This document shows, one piece after another, positions 45,214-59,100 of a DNA stretch of 64,000 bases. Numbering within the stretch: the first letter of the stretch is position 1; each line of letters opens with the position of its first letter. The translations under genes and the position numbers were made by a program. Location of the stretch: the NCBI GenBank assembly GCA_026214975.1, contig JAOBSW010000522.1, positions 62,001 through 126,000 on the forward strand. Reading direction: 5' to 3'. The DNA is from Gentiana macrophylla. Taxonomy: Eukaryota; Streptophyta; Magnoliopsida; Gentianales; Gentianaceae. Below the pieces are notes generated by a model. It was not told the DNA's origin and searched no databases. It was given only the letters and a program-made list of their open reading frames with translations.

Positions 45214-45849
45214 ATTGGATTCTGCCTTATTTATTATACATTTGAATTTGGTCTGTAATAACTATAACTTTTACTTCTTGCACTTCGATTTCGCACTTTG
45301 ATACTTTTGATGATCTTCCCGTGTTTCGGCCTTGATTATAATCTGTGACAATTTCGATTTCTTGTATTTGACACTATTGAACTTTGGCTTGGCTAGCATG
45401 TGGCCATTTTGTAGGTTGAATTCCGAGCTCGCTATTCGTGGGTCACTTTTATTATCCTGATATTTTCTTTTTTGCTTGAAATTTTCTATCTTTTCAAGTC
45501 ATCTGTTTGCAGGTATATCCTATGGCCCCTTGTTTTGGACAAGGTCTGACGGGCTGTGAGGTGCGAGCTTGTCGAAAACAAGTAACATGTTTTTCAGTTT
45601 CATTTTGCATTACTAGCAATTCGTAATGTAGATAGAAAATAAATACGCCTAAGTAGATGAGTAAAAGTGGACTTTCATTGATCTCGTCCCGCCATGTGGT
45701 GCCGGTTGAGTGTTTACAAGGAAGTGTATTCAATCACGTTAAAAAAAAAGAGAGAATGAACGCTTTATCCTAGAAAATAAATAAAGCTAAATCACTCACG
45801 TTAAAACACGAGAGAGTGAATGCCATAACCCATGCCTAATTTTACATAT
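45214..45849. other. Tat spacer between opposite-strand ORF and integrase end
   Basis: The two coding strands converge here. AT-rich, no supported gene; a plausible place for terminator or poly(A) signals of both transcripts, but none is clear enough to call. Confidence 0.4.
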
Positions 45850-48627
45850 AGTACCATTTTAAGTTGTCTGCATGCCAAGGGAGAGGTTGAATTCGATCCC
45901 ATTCTCGTCTTTCAAGATTTATGTTCCCCTTTTGATTTCTTTGAACATTTCATAAGGACCTTCCCAATTTGGAGAGAGTTTTCCTTTGTCAACCTGATGT
46001 CTCGCCGCTTTTCTTTTTTGAAGAACAAAATCTCCCACGGCGAATGAGTGATCTCGTATTTGCTTATCATTTTGTAACTTCGCAAGGTGTTTGTAGTTTA
46101 GGAGTCTACTGTAATCCTTTAGTTGTTTCCTCTCGGCTAAGTCAAGCGTTTGTGTATTTTCCTAATTAATTAGCTGGTTATAGTGCGATACTCGGAGGCT
46201 CGGTAGTGCCATTTCAATTGGAGCCATTGCCTCTAACCCGTAAGTTAAAGAGAAAGGGGTTTGGCCTATCGGAGTATTGACGGTTGTTCATAGAGCCCAC
46301 AGCATGGATGGGAGCTCGTCAACCCACTTTCTTGCCTTATCATTTAGGCTTTTCTACAATGTTTTGAGAATTTGTTTGTTTGCGCTCTCGGCCTATCCAT
46401 TTCCCTGCAGATATGAGATGGAGGACAGCCAATGCTTGATGTTATGCTCATTGAGAAAACTAGTGAATTCATGCCGGAACTGAGGCCCATGATCCGAGAT
46501 TACTGCCTATGTTACCCCGAAGCGAGTGAAGACTTGGTCGTGGAGAAAATAAACATCATATTTGGGTTTTGTTCTGGCTAAAGCCTTGGCCTCTATATTT
46601 TGGGTAAAGTAGTCTTCTGCCACTATTACATACTTACAATTGCCTCTCTCTGTTAGAAGTGAGCCTAGCAGGTCAAGTCCCCACATGTAAAGGGCCAAGC
46701 TGATATGACTACGCTCTGCTCGACTGGCGGGATTTCGGTTATATCTGCGAATCGTTGACATTCGGGACAAAGTGTCACGTATTGTTGTGTGTTGTCAGAC
46801 AAAGTTGGCCAATAATAGCCTGCTGATATGATCTTTTCATCCATGGAGTGACTGGAGGGATGGCCCCCCACACAATCCTCTGTGAACTTCCGTTAGAATC
46901 CTTCACGTCTCTTCAGGATGAACACACCTTAAAAGTGTTTTAGTGTATGAAAGCCTATAGAGGATTCTGTTCTGTACTGTATACCACGCTGCTCTCCTTC
47001 TGAGCGTGTGGGCTCGATCTGGATCATCGGGTACGGTGCCCGATTCGATATAAGCTCTGATCTTATCAATCCAACATGTTGATGGTGCATCGATATCTCG
47101 GCCCGGTCTATAGTTGGAGTAGAGAGGTACTCAACCATAAATGAGGGACTACTGAGCTCGTCCTCGGTAAACATCTTGGATAAGTAATCAGCTCGCATAT
47201 TATCTTATCGAATAATTTGAATAAACTCACAATAAGGAAAACCTTTCTTCAACCTTCTGATAATTTCCAGATATCGACTGAGAATGTCATCTTTAGTTTG
47301 ATAAATACATGTAATCTGGCTCACGATGAGTTGAGAATCGCTGTAGAACTCAACATTCTCGATGTTCATTGCTTTGGTGAGCTCCAAGCTCGCTATTACG
47401 GCCTTATATTCGGCCTGGTTGTTCAAGGCGTTGAATTCAAACCTTAGAGCCTTCTCGATTTCTTCTGTAGTACCTGGCTCAAACAATATAATTCCTGCTC
47501 TACAACCACTTTGACTGGCTGCCCTGTCCACATACAGTTGCCAACAGTGATCAAGTTTCTGAGGGGCTGTTGTCGAGGCCTATTGTGCTGTTTCTTCAGG
47601 CGGAGCAGAGATCTCGCTTTGATCAGCGCTGAAACTAGTTTCAACGATAAAGTCAGCTAAATCTTGGGCCTTGATTGCTTTCCAAGGTTGATATTGAATG
47701 TCAAACTCGGTTAGTTTGATGGCCCAATGCAGTAGACGGCCTGAAGGTTTAGGTTTGTGCAGCAATTGGCGAAGAGGCTATCCGTAAGTACATTTATAGT
47801 ATGCTAGGAAAAGTATGCCCTTAATTTTTGGGCTGCAATAACAAGCAAGTAGGCCAAATTCTCTATATTAAAATAATGGCTCTCCACCGGACTGAGAGCT
47901 TTGCTTAGATTGTAAACGAGATTTTGGAGGGTGCCGGCCTCCTTGACAAGAATAGCAGCTACAACCCGATCTGATGCCGCCAGATACGGAAACAACTCAT
48001 CTCCTATCACTGGGCTAACTAAAAGATGTGGCTTTCCCATATATTCTTTGAGAGCTTTAAAGTATTGTGAGCACTCTTCATTCCATACAAAAGTCTTGTT
48101 CCATTTGAGAATCTTGAAGAAATGAATACATTTTAAACCGACTTGCAGATGAACTTACCAAGAGCGATAACTCGTCAATTGAGCCTCTAGACCTCTTTGA
48201 TGGTGGTAGGATCTTTCATGTTGATGAGTGCTTCAATCTTTTCTAGGTTCGCCTCTATCCCTCTTCGGTTAATCATAAATCCAAGAAAATTGCCCTCCTG
48301 GACACCAGATACACATTTGGCCGGGTTGAGCTTCATCGAGTGTTTCTTAACGTTCTTGAAGGTTTCTTGGAGATTGGTGTCATGGCCTTGGCGGGATGAT
48401 TTTATGAACATATCATCAATGTAAGATTCCTTGTTCCTTCCTATCTGCGAGCTGAAAATGCGATTGACCATTCTTCGATATGTTGAGCCCACGTTCTTCA
48501 ACCCAAATGGCATCATCTCATAATAGTACAAACCTCCAGCCGCTCAGAAGTCTGTCTTTTCCTTGTCGTATTCAGCCATCTTGACTTGATGATACCTTGA
48601 ATAAGCATCCAGAAAACTCATTGTTTC
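45850..48627 (-). pseudogene. Tat pol: RT end, RNase H, second RNase H, integrase (broken)
   Basis: From 48627 leftward: MSFLDAYSRYHQVKMAEYDK and YYYEMMPFGLKNVGSTYRRM, the catalytic SYIDDMFIKS at 48420 (YIDD), NPAKCVSGVQEGNFLGFMI. RNase H: AILVKEAGTLQNLVYNLSKA, SHYFNIENLAYLLVIAA (47880). A linker AIKAQDLADFIVE (47660) leads to the extra plant-type RNase H with YVDRAASQSGCRAGIIL, LNNQAEYKAVIASLELTKA and EFYSDSQLIVSQI (47350); its Asp-Glu-Asp residues are visible. Integrase: GYYWPTLSDN, VTLCPECQRFA (zinc region, 46760), MWGLDLLGSL, AVISDHGPQFRHEF (46490), and a C-terminus near 45960 (FAVGDFVLQKK). The two RNase H domains place it in the Tat lineage. Stops and frameshifts throughout. Confidence 0.87.
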
Positions 48628-50342
48628 TGAAGGATGCAGGTTCTTAGATCTAAACGAATCAGATCTACGCGCAGCGGATGGATCACGATTTATATATCAA
48701 AACACATAATTAAAGGACTTAAACTACTACAAGGGGGTTTAAGATGATGTTACCAATAACGGGAAGAGAAGCCTTGATCTTCCGATGTGTTCTCCAAACG
48801 GCGGTTGGTAGACACCCTTCTTGATACACGAACCTCCTTGATATGCAACACCAAGAAAAACTCAAAGTTTTTCTTCTACTTAAAACCCTAGACAAGAAAG
48901 AACAAATTTTCTCTCCTTTTATGGTGATGTGGTCGAAATTTACCATGTCATCTACACTTGGAATAACTCTCCTTTTATAGGAGAGTAAATCCTTGGTCTC
49001 CAAGTTTTAATTAATTAAACAAATAATTAATTAAATAAAATAAAAAGATATTTTCCTTAATGAATAATTGTGACATGTCATTGACCAATAGGAAACCAAA
49101 TAACATGTCATACAACCAATCACATAACAAGAATATCTTTTATTTTTCCATAACACAAGAAAATCAATTCTTGTGCTAAAGGAGATCACAAATGGCGCCA
49201 CCTCCCTAGGGTTTTAGCCCACATAAAATGTCTTTTACGTGTATTATACTATTTAGCCCAACTAAATAATATTCATGCATATCAATTAATTAGCCCAGCC
49301 AATTAATTATCATTGAGGCCCAAATAACAAGATTATCATCCAATTACGTGAAGCCACATCGGGGACCATGGACCTATAACCAGTAGCTCCAATAATTAAT
49401 TATTCATCGAACAGAATAAGTACATTAATTATTAATTCCGGGATTACGCCACCATAAACCCGAAACTGAACTCTACCGATTATAGATGTATACTTATACT
49501 CAACCCATAGAGTAAATAAGCGCCCATTGATATAATCACTACATACTGATTAACCCTCCATAGATCGCCCATTTCGAGTGGGAAGTCTCCGTGAACCCGA
49601 CTCGAATATCTTATCCTTATTTACCATTAACCCTCGATGATCAATTAGTATGCATATCTCGACTAGTAGCTTATTAGTCAAATGCGAAACTCCCGGATCG
49701 ATCACTTTCTTAGGGCTAACAAATAAGGGATCTGCTCTCTACTTCCCGCAGAAGGAATGGATTCCATGTCCGTGAAAATCGTAACTACTCACTCATCCGG
49801 AGATAGTGCCAATGAGAAGTGGCTTGGAACACATATTTAAGTGAACCGTAACTAACACATCAAACACTACCCGGGACAAGCAAGACACCTTTGATCACCT
49901 CAGATTAAGGTTGATCCATATATGATCATCTAATGATTTAATAAGATTCCTCGATTACGGAATTATACCGAGAAATTCAGATTAAATCGGTCCGATCCTA
50001 TATGAATGCCATCATATATAAATGCCCCACGTAGTACCCTCTACCGACAATCCGGATAAGACTATCACACCCTAAGGTGTTCGGGCGCATTATTGGTGTT
50101 TTAATCAAGAGACCCTAAACTCGATTAAGTTCACCACGGACTAACAGTTTAAGTATATCTCCACTAACTCAATCCTCACGTGTAATCCATACACTGAGTT
50201 AAGTGGTTACATACAGATATACTTAGGGTTTGCAGCAGTGTATTACTTTACAAGCACAAAGCAAGTAATAAGGTGAGATAAATTATGTCATTCATTATTA
50301 AAAACAATTACACAAATTGTCTTTCGGGCACTACACCTGACA
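48628..50342 (-). mobile_element. Solo LTR of the TGTTAGGTG family in Tat RT
   Basis: 1715 bp with ends TGAAGGATGC and CTACACCTGACA on the plus strand, flanked by the TSD GTTTC (48623-48627 and 50343-50347). It is the reverse complement of the LTRs at 54346 and 61482 over its whole length. TATA box CCTATAAAAGG on the minus strand near 48978. It splits the Tat RT just before the conserved FLDAYS block. No internal region, so a solo LTR. Confidence 0.9.
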
Positions 50343-50880
50343 GTTTCGAAACCAGTGATCGAGTCTACCGGTTGATCAATTCTTGGAAGTGCGTACGGAT
50401 CCTTGAGACGGGCCTTGTTCAGATCAGTGAAGTCTACACACATTCTCCATTTCCCATTGTGCTTCTTAACCATCACAGTGTTCGTGAGCCTAGTGGGTAA
50501 GTCAGCTCTTTGATAATACCAGCTTGCAATAACTTGTCGACCTTGACCTTTATAGCTCTCTATTTCTCCACAGAGAATTGTCTGGATTTTTGCTATATTG
50601 AACTGCAGGTCAGATCGACGCTCAGATGAAGCAGTGCGACTTCGGGCTCAACTCCTTTCATATCAGTTACTACCCATGCAAACGCATCTAAGTTGTCCTT
50701 GAGTTGAGAAACGGACCATAGTGGGCCACTTGCACTTCGATGTCAATGACCCCCATCACGTGGACCTTGTCGTTAGTTAAACCTTCTTGGACACCGGAGT
50801 GAGGTCTCAGATGCGATTCGAGGTAGCCCAATTTTTTGAAGCAGTCATAATACATTATATTCTTGTAGGCTCTCATCGCG
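50343..50880 (-). pseudogene. Tat protease remnant and RT N-terminal part
   Basis: Protease end: NIMYYDCFKKLGYLESHLRP and VHVMGVIDIEVQVAHYGPF (50840-50690). Then, in other frames, the RT start: YRAIKVKVDKLLQAGIIKEL (50560) and VKKHNGKWRMCVDFTDLNKA (50465), DPYALPRIDQPVDSITGFE, where the solo LTR interrupts. The catalytic part of the protease is cut off by the gypsy LTR beginning at 50881. Confidence 0.82.
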
Positions 50881-52339
50881 TGCAAAGCACTTACTAGAAA
50901 TAGGAATAGGTCTATCGTAGTAGAGTACGGGCGAGTCAAGGTCGATCCCACAGAGACTTGTAAGAACGTCTAATTATCAAGATTGAGCTTGTCATGATTA
51001 ACGGTCTACGACCAACTATAATATAGATAGTAGTGAAATTGGTAACAATCAACTAGCAAGATTATGCAAGTTAAACGGAGAAATAAGAGTTTCTAAAGTA
51101 TTAGTTAAATTATGAGTAATTAGCTATTTCCCCTACACATGCAATAGTCCTCCCCATTGGTGAATTTTAATTCATTGTTCAGCTTCGGGTACAACTCCTA
51201 ACCCTATCTACTCCGACAATGGTAGTAGACAATCTATACGCAAGCTACCCTCCTTAATTGGTCCGTAATAGCTCATACGTATAAAGAACTAGAGCTATCG
51301 ATATTGAGCGCTAACTCATACCGTAAACCCGCCTAGACAGCTGTCGACACTGATCAGCACGTTCCTAGGGTCCATTCAAGATAATGTCCAAACTAACACT
51401 TCACTATTCGTATTTCATGCTAGTTTTACGAAGACATGAAAATAGTTGATTAGGCTACTAACATGTAAATTAAATCTATCGATCAACGTAGCTGACGCCG
51501 ATTATCATGAATTAGTAATTTACTAGGTATTCAGATCTAGCGATATAGACCATCGCAGATCTGAAGAACACAACCACTATTTCATGATTTCTTCACCAAC
51601 GAATTAGATCTATAACACATGGGGTAAAATAAACTAACTACTACATAATTAAACTAAATAGGCAATTAAAACATACTAGTCGAATAGAACAACGATAGAT
51701 CTACATCTTGGAAAAGACAGAAAATCATACCCTCAAAGATGAGCGTAGATCTCCCTCGGATCTCTCCGTAGGCGGCGACTCCGTCGTCTCTCCGACTCCG
51801 TCGTCTCTCCGACCAGTACTCATAAAATAATAAATAAAGAACAAAGAACTTTTATTGCGTAATACTTGTAATAGTTGTGAAGTACATTGAATTCTGAGGC
51901 AAAGCCTCTTATTTATAGCTACATAAACCGACTTAGAAACACCTAGTTCTACCCCTCGTCCAAGAAAATGTGTTTCTGAAGGATCTGGACTCTCGGTAAG
52001 TCGGCCCGACTGTTTACCGAGGTCAGTTTTGTCTTTTTTTCTTCAGCCGACTTAACGTGGAATGTTCTAGAATACCCTAGCACAATTCCTTTCGTTCAGC
52101 CCACTCCAGATTCATCCATCATGCTCAGCCCAACATTTCATATCCTGAAAATAATCAAATAATGCACGAAATAATATCGAAATAGGGAAAATAAACGCTA
52201 AGTGTAGATTTATCGACTCACGAACCCGACATATGATATTCAACTTAAATGTTTCATATTTATAGGTCGAAACAACTATTTTTAGCTCATAATGGATAGA
52301 ATGTTGATGTCGTAGGATAGACTATTTTAACCGTCATCA
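50881..52339 (-). repeat. 3' LTR of the second Athila-like element
   Basis: 1459 bp; on the minus strand it begins TGATGACGGTTAAAATAG and ends AGTAAGTGCTTTGCA. TATA box GCTATAAATAAG near 51913 on the minus strand. Includes a perfect 17-bp tandem duplication (ACTCCGTCGTCTCTCCG, near 51779-51812). Confidence 0.72.
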
Positions 52340-52353
52340 ACTACCCCCCACTA
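52340..52353 (-). other. Polypurine tract of the second Athila-like element
   Basis: The minus strand reads CTAGTGGGGGGTAGT directly before the LTR start TGATGACGG. Confidence 0.78.
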
Positions 52354-53723
52354 GCCTTCTGCTCGTCTACGAGCAGAGTATCAAGGCGGAATGTACCTCC
52401 AAGAGCAATCTCCACAAACTACCACATATTCAATAAAGATTTCCGGCAGAACATAGACTAAGCCACAATCCATAAGCTCCCCATTAATCACTACTTATCA
52501 TGCATCAATGTGTCGTGTGATGAATCAGCCATCATAGTGCATTCGTGAGGAGAATCAAGTTGTATTAACCCCACAATCTTAACTTACCTTTACATACACT
52601 CGTTCACCTTGCCTTCAGACTTGGTTATACAACATGGTACCTTAATCGGGTCGGGTGGACTCGGGGACTGAGCATTGCTCTTAAGTCCTCGTTTGTTTCT
52701 TTTTATGCGAGGGTCGTGCCCTTTTTACACGAGTTCGCTTCCCTCACTGCCTTTATTGCGTATATTTTTCTTTTTTTTCTTCTTTATTTTTTTTGTTTTC
52801 TTTTCTCTGGCAGATTTCCTCACTTTTTTCTCTTTCTCTCACAAGTCCGCTTTTGTCCTCGTTCCTCTTCAAAGATTCAAGTTGCTTCCCTTGTCTTACA
52901 ACAATTTGTTAAAGTATATAGACAGACAAAAAACGATTCCCGGTTAAAACAACTTATCACCTAGTCTTAAACACTTCTCACACAGATTATGTGCTCAAAT
53001 GTTGATTGCAATGACAGAATAATAATTAATAAGTTACTACTCCACGCAACATAACATATGCTCATTCTTCCATACTAAATTGAATATGCTATAGCTCACT
53101 TCAAATTGAACTTGGGCTCCTCTTCTACTGATTCCTTACTCAAAAACGTGTAAGCAAGCTAAAAACAGTGTTAAAATTTTCAAAATTATTCCCTTTTTTG
53201 ACTACCTAGCTAAGACGCCTACCCCCACTTATTATAGACAATGTCCCCAATGAATAATAATAAGAAAAGAGAAGGTACTTAGCGCTGGAATTGATCGGCT
53301 GAGTCAAAGTGAATCCTGGAGAAGAATCATTAGCTCCTAGGTCATTCCTCTTCCAAGTTGTTACCCGCATTCCAAAAAACTTCCGAAAACTATGAGTAAC
53401 ATGCGACGGGCAACAAGAAAATAAGGTGGCGGTAATTATGCATACCAGAAGAATGCACAAAAATAGTTTAAGCCACTTTATTCTTTATTGGCCTAAGCAA
53501 GACGTGAAAACTTTTATGAGGGTATCACATGAGAATCGTGAAGTAAAAAACCACATATATCTTTAGCCAGATGACCGAAGATATATGAGATGAAAAAAAC
53601 CTTGCGATTGTCATGCTACTTTATTGACTCTAAATAACATAAACTAAACAAAAGCAATAAATAAGGGTTTAGAAATAGTTCTGAGTTTATAGTCGCCAGC
53701 TCGACTGTACTAATAGGGCTCCT
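52354..53723 (-). other. 3' non-coding region of the second Athila-like element
   Basis: Between the end of pol and the purine tract. One plus-strand frame (52675-52964) is open only because of pyrimidine-rich low-complexity sequence. No env-like ORF recognised. Confidence 0.5.
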
Positions 53724-54345
53724 TTATTCATACTTCAGATCTGTCAATGTAAAGACTTCCAACTCAGGGTTATACTTGCTCTCTAGGTAATGCTTCAGCC
53801 TGTGGCTGTTTACTATGGTCTGCCCAGAGTATTCATGTCTAACTTCACATGCACCTGAATTGAAGACTTTCATGACTACATGTGGTCCATACCATTTAGA
53901 CTTCAACTTCCCAGGAAAAAGATGAAGACGCGAATTATACACCAGCACTTTATCTCCAACGTGCGGTTCAGAATCCTCTTATCGTGCAAACGCTTCGTTC
54001 TTTCCTTGTAAATCTTAGCATTCTCATACGCTTGAAGTCTAAACTACTCAAATCTAGTCAACTCTAGCATCCTCTTTTCACCGGCTAAATTCCCATCCAT
54101 GTTTAAAAATCTCGTAGCCCACAGTGCTCGGTGCTCAAGTTCTACCAGTAAATGACATGCTTTTTCAAACACTATCATATATGGTGACATCCCAATCGTG
54201 GTCCTATAAGCTATTCTATACGCCGAAAGAGCGTCATCTAATTTCAAAGACCAATCTTTCCTCGTGGAATTCACAGTCTTCTCCAAGATCCTCTTAATCT
54301 CTCTGTTCGTGACCTCTACTTGTCCACTCGTCTGGGGGTGATATG
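53724..54345 (-). pseudogene. Athila-like integrase, C-terminal part
   Basis: Read leftward from 54345: [60 protein letters not shown] and, after a frameshift near 54040, VLVYNSRLHLFPGKLKSKW, GPHVVMKVFNSGACEVRH, SHRLKHYLESKYNPELE. It includes the catalytic Glu region and the C-terminal DNA-binding section of Athila integrases, ending at a stop near 53724. The core with both Asp residues lies at 63225-63449. Confidence 0.85.
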
Positions 54346-56102
54346 TGTTAGGTGTAGTGCCCGAAAGACAATTTGTGTAATTGTTTTTAACAATGGATGA
54401 TGATTTTATCTCACCTTATTACTTGCTTTGTGCTTGTAAATAATACATCATTGCAAACCCTAAGTATATCAAGATGTAACCGCTTAACTCATGTATGGCA
54501 TGCACGTGAGGATTGAGTTAGTGGTGATATACTTAAATCTGTTAGTCCGTGGTGAACTTAATCGAGTTTAGTGGTCTCTTGATTAAAACACCAATAATGC
54601 GCCTGAACACCTTAGGGTGTGATAGTCTTATCCGGACAAATCGGTAGAGGGTACTCTACGTGGGGCATTTATATATGATGGCATTCATATAGGATGGACC
54701 GATTTAATCTGAATTTCTCGGTATAATTCCGTAATCGAGGAATCTTATTAAATCATTAGATGATCATATATGGATCAACCTTAATCCTGAGGTGATCATA
54801 GGGTGCTGCTTGTCCCGGGGTAGTGTTTGATGTGTTAGTTACGGTTCACTTAAATATGTGTTCCAAGCCACTTCTCATTGACACTATCTCCAGATGAGTG
54901 AGTTGTTCTGATCTTCACAGACATGGAATCCATTCCTTCCTGCGGGATGTAGAGAGACAGTCCCCTTATTTGTTAGCCCTAAGAAAGTGATCGATCCTGG
55001 GAATTCACATTTGACTAATTAGCTACTAGTCAGATATGTGTACTAATTGATCATCAGGGGGTTGATGGTAAATAAGGATAAGATATTCTGAGTCGGGTTC
55101 ACGGAGACTTCCCACTCAGAATGGACAGTCTATGGAGGGTTAATCCGTATGTAGTGATTATATCAATGGACGCTTAGTTACTCTATGGGTTGAGTATAAG
55201 TATACATCTATAATTGGTAGAGTTCAGTTTCGGGTTTGTGGTGACGTAATCCCGGAATTAATAATTAATGTACTTATTCTGTTCGATGAATAATTAATTA
55301 TTGGAGCTACTGGTATAGGTCCATGGTCCCCGATGTGGCTTCTGTAATTCGGACTAATAATCTTGTTATTTGGGCCTTAGTGATAATTAATTGGCTGGGC
55401 TAATTAATTGATATGAATGAATATTATTTAGTTGGGCTAAATAATATAATACACAGAAAAGACATTTTCTGTGGGCCTGGTGGGCTTAGTGTGGCGCCAA
55501 TATGTCTTGGATTTTCTAAGAAATTAGTTTTCTTGGATAATGGCATATTGTGTAATTAGTTATTTATTTGTTAAATAATTAATTGGATAAATAAAAGAAA
55601 ATAATTTATTTATTATTTATCTCTTAACTATAAAGATAATTATATTTTCTTATTATAAGATTATAATTATCTCTTATTTTTATTGGATAATAATAATTAG
55701 AATTATCTCTTTTATTTTGTTAAACCGATTGGGTATATGTTTTCTCTCTTGATTTTGCTTATAAAAAGAGAGTTCTCCCCCTGTTCTGGTGAAGAGAGGG
55801 CCACGAAATTTATAGAGAAAAAGGCTAAGGAGTTCGATCCTTAGCTCCACCGGTTGGAGAAAAACTTGGAGTTTTTCTTGGAAGCATATCAAGGAGGTTC
55901 TCATATCAAGAAGGGTGTCCACCAACCACCGTTTGGAGAACACATCGGAAGATCAAGGCTTCTCTTCCCGTTATTGGTAACATGATCTTAAACCCCTTGT
56001 AGTAGTTTAAGTCCTTTAATTATGTGTTTTGATATATAAATCATGATCCATCCATTTGCGCATAGATCTAACTCGTTTAGATCTAAGAACCCGCATCCTT
56101 CA
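54346..56102 (+). repeat. 5' LTR of the non-coding element
   Basis: 1757 bp; homologous to 61482-63224, to the solo LTR 48628-50342 (inverted) and, more distantly, to 33444-35192. TATA box CTTATAAAAAGAG at 55758-55770. Confidence 0.88.
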
Positions 56103-56116
56103 TGTGGTATCGAGCT
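56103..56116 (+). other. Primer-binding site of the non-coding element
   Basis: TGTGGTATCGAGCT directly after the LTR. It matches the copia tRNA-iMet site TGGTATCAGAGC with one base missing. Confidence 0.7.
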
Positions 56117-59100
56117 GTGTTCCACGATTTATATAGTCATAATCGTAATTAAACGACTTAAAGGAGTGGAATTGCATGTAGGTAAATCTTATTTATTGTT
56201 TTATGCATTGATAGTGATAAATTGGTATGGTTGAAGAGATGGATTGGGGGTCGGCACTGTTTACCCGTTAGATCTATTGTAAACTCATATAAACGATGAA
56301 AAATTTCGTTACATGAGTATAGGAAATTATGTAATTTATTTTTATTGCAAGTTTAATTTCCAGAAAATAGATCTGTACAGTAGCTGTTTAGTCTTTTCGT
56401 TTTTTCCGTTGTTTGAGCCGTTAAAACGACGATCCCTCCGGTCAGAATCAAGATTGGAAGTTGATGAACAATCCCACAAAATTTGGCGTCGATCAGAGTC
56501 CGTTTGGATGTCCGTTCGTTGATGAGAAGAGGCAGCTGTAACAGAAAAACGCAGGATTCACAGAAACCCTAACTGTGACTTCCTCGATTTTCTGGAAAGT
56601 ATTGGACCGTTGAAACGAATATTCGACTGGTCAGATCGATAATCATGGAGTTTTGGACGTGAGATAAAATTTTCAGGACGATCGGGATTCATCTTGATCC
56701 CCGATCGGCCTCGGGAAGTAAATGATGCGCTGCTGTAAGAGTCTGTTTCAGCAGCAAGTTGGGCGGCTCACTGAGGAAGATTGACAAGTCAAAGCTCCGA
56801 TCCGACCGTCCATCTTGAAGTCCGAAGAATGTAGATCAGATCAGGAAAGTTTCGTCCCGATCCGAGTTCGTTTGATATGCCGATCGTCGAAGATTATAAA
56901 CAGCTGCAGATTAGGGTTTTTTAATTTATTTTCGAATAGATTAGTTACGGGGGTGCCAACGGTCCATCTCGGTGTTTATTTTCCGCACTAGTATACATGT
57001 GTAGATTGTATGAGTAGAACCGGAAAATTGCCATGACATGCATCATATCATGAATTCCACTCCATATGCATACATGTAGAAATTAATTCGAGGAATTAGT
57101 TAGGCATGTATAAAACACACGATTAGTTTTAATTAATTGTTTGATATTAATTAGAAACTAATTAGGTAAAACCGAGGAACACGGGTTTTTTCAATCGTCG
57201 AGGTTGGGTGATGGATTCTCGGTGAATCCCACTGCGAAAGCATAAGGAGTAAAATCTCGAAACCTCGTGGTTAAGGTGTTGGATTCTCGGTGAATTCCAC
57301 CTTACCTAAGACGAGATTACGCTTTTGTTCCGTAGTGTCTACGTGAATGTTTGATGTTTAAGGATTGATAATCACGGGCAAACAGGTTCGAAAGTGGTTT
57401 AACCACGGTTGGGTGGTCACAGTAGCTACGGCTCAATCGACTTCACCCTCCACGTGTGGCGTTTGCACGGGTCCGCAACATCGAGCCATCCGAAGAGCCA
57501 CTACGGCTCAACGGAGCTCTCCTAGCCTTGACCCGTCCGACGGCCACATATGTTCTAACGAACAGGTCGGGTGGGCTAGCCCACATAACCGACAACATTC
57601 GGGCCTATTATTTATTGTTCCTTAATGTAACATCAAGTCCAAAAACGTGATCAAGAAACCCACCACTTTTTCAAAATATTGAGTGGGAGCGGAGAGGCAA
57701 CAGCCGACCCCACGGCCTCTATTGTTGACACAAGCAACGTGAGAGAATAGTGACGCCTCGTGCCGGCCTGGGACCGACCTCCCTAAGGAAGGCCTTCACC
57801 GCTATCAAAATTCAAGGCTTGGTCTCCGAAAGGATAGGATTTTGGGTACTGTCGGGTCACCGACCGACCCCTAAGGCGGAACACTGGGTCTACCTAAAAA
57901 TCTGAGACAGAGAGGTCACACTCATAAAGGGTATTTTTGGTAGTACCTTGGCTGAAAAAGGAAAGGTGATTGACGATCACAAATGAGATGTTCGATTCTC
58001 AACTCGATCTTCAATATTAATCGAAACCTCTTTGACCTACCCTAGGCGTGCATCGAGGCATTAGATTAAATCCTTGGAACGGTAGGATAGACTATAAGTA
58101 CTTAGTTTAAGTTCCTAAAATTTTTTAGTAGTGTATGATTTGGATTTATTCTCACAATTTTATTTACAATCATATATATATCTCTCTCGAGGTGCTAGAC
58201 TGCTAATGTAAAATTGACTAGTAATGACTTCGTTAAAAAGTGGTCAGTAACTAGAATGTTGTACCTATTAATCTCACATGCGATTAATTTTTCGGAAGAG
58301 ATATTTCTCTTGAGCCTTCAAGACTTAAGTGACGTAAACAAGTATGTCACTGCTGTCACTCGTGTTGAACGAGAGACAACCATAGTTAGTTTGAAAGATG
58401 ATTGGGACGACAAAATTCTTCTAGTAAATTTTAATTGTGTAGTGTCTACACGAGAAATTTTCTAATAGAAAAATTGGAGAATCATAAATTTAAGTGTCGC
58501 TAGTTAGACGGTATTTGGAACCGATAAACTAGTGGGAGCTTTTATCTTATGTTTTTCTAATTTATTAGAAAATTAGTCCCACTGGGTAACGCTTTCATTA
58601 GACATCCCACAGTTCACGAGTAGTGTCTGCTCAAACGAACTGCTAGTTCAAGACTATTTCCTTTTAAGGAAAGTTAAGAATGGGAAAGAATGTCTATAAG
58701 TGTTAATCATCTTAACTAAAGTTTTGAGACTAAACCGAAACATTAATTAAAGAAAGTATGGGATAAGGAAAGTGATTTCGGATCACTTAACCAATGTTCT
58801 TTGGAAGAACAAGGAAACTGTGCATTAACGATTAATAGAGTAACAATGGGCAGTAATTTCACTTACAATAATAGGGAGTAATATAAGGAAATGAATTTGG
58901 ATTCTATCCTTGAATATCACAGAAAATTTATTTTTTTCGCTTTTGATTCATTGAAGCAAATGGATTCACTTTCAACTCGATATATTGTTGCCTCATAGAA
59001 AGTGAATATGACATTTGTAGTAAGAATCCGAGACTCGGACTTTTGTTTGATAAAGTCGTAACCACTAAGAAATGTGAAAATGTATAAGTAACACGCCTTA

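Larger units (their letters stand above)
2878..50880 (-). mobile_element. Ty3/gypsy Tat-lineage retrotransposon, heavily interrupted
   Basis: This is the host element of the stack, on the minus strand. From right to left: protease remnant, RT (50343-50880 and below 48628), RNase H, a second plant-type RNase H, integrase (to about 45850), an extra ORF on the opposite strand (44512-45213 and 21194-22112), and LTR-like repeats (20943 down to 2878). Dual RNase H and an opposite-strand ORF between pol and the 3' LTR are known features of the Tat lineage. Its gag and 5' LTR are not seen, because a second gypsy element starts at 50881. Insertions at 3936, 7598, 22113 and 48628 split it. Without them the in-window remainder is about 7.5 kb. 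All coding parts carry stops. Confidence 0.75.

Noticed and set aside
52675..52964. Phe/Leu-rich frame resembling a membrane protein
   Set aside because: Caused by pyrimidine-rich low-complexity sequence in a non-coding part of a gypsy element; no start context or homologue recognised.
57365..57650. Two overlapping plus-strand frames in the non-coding element
   Set aside because: Short, overlapping, without recognisable motifs; no support for a gene.
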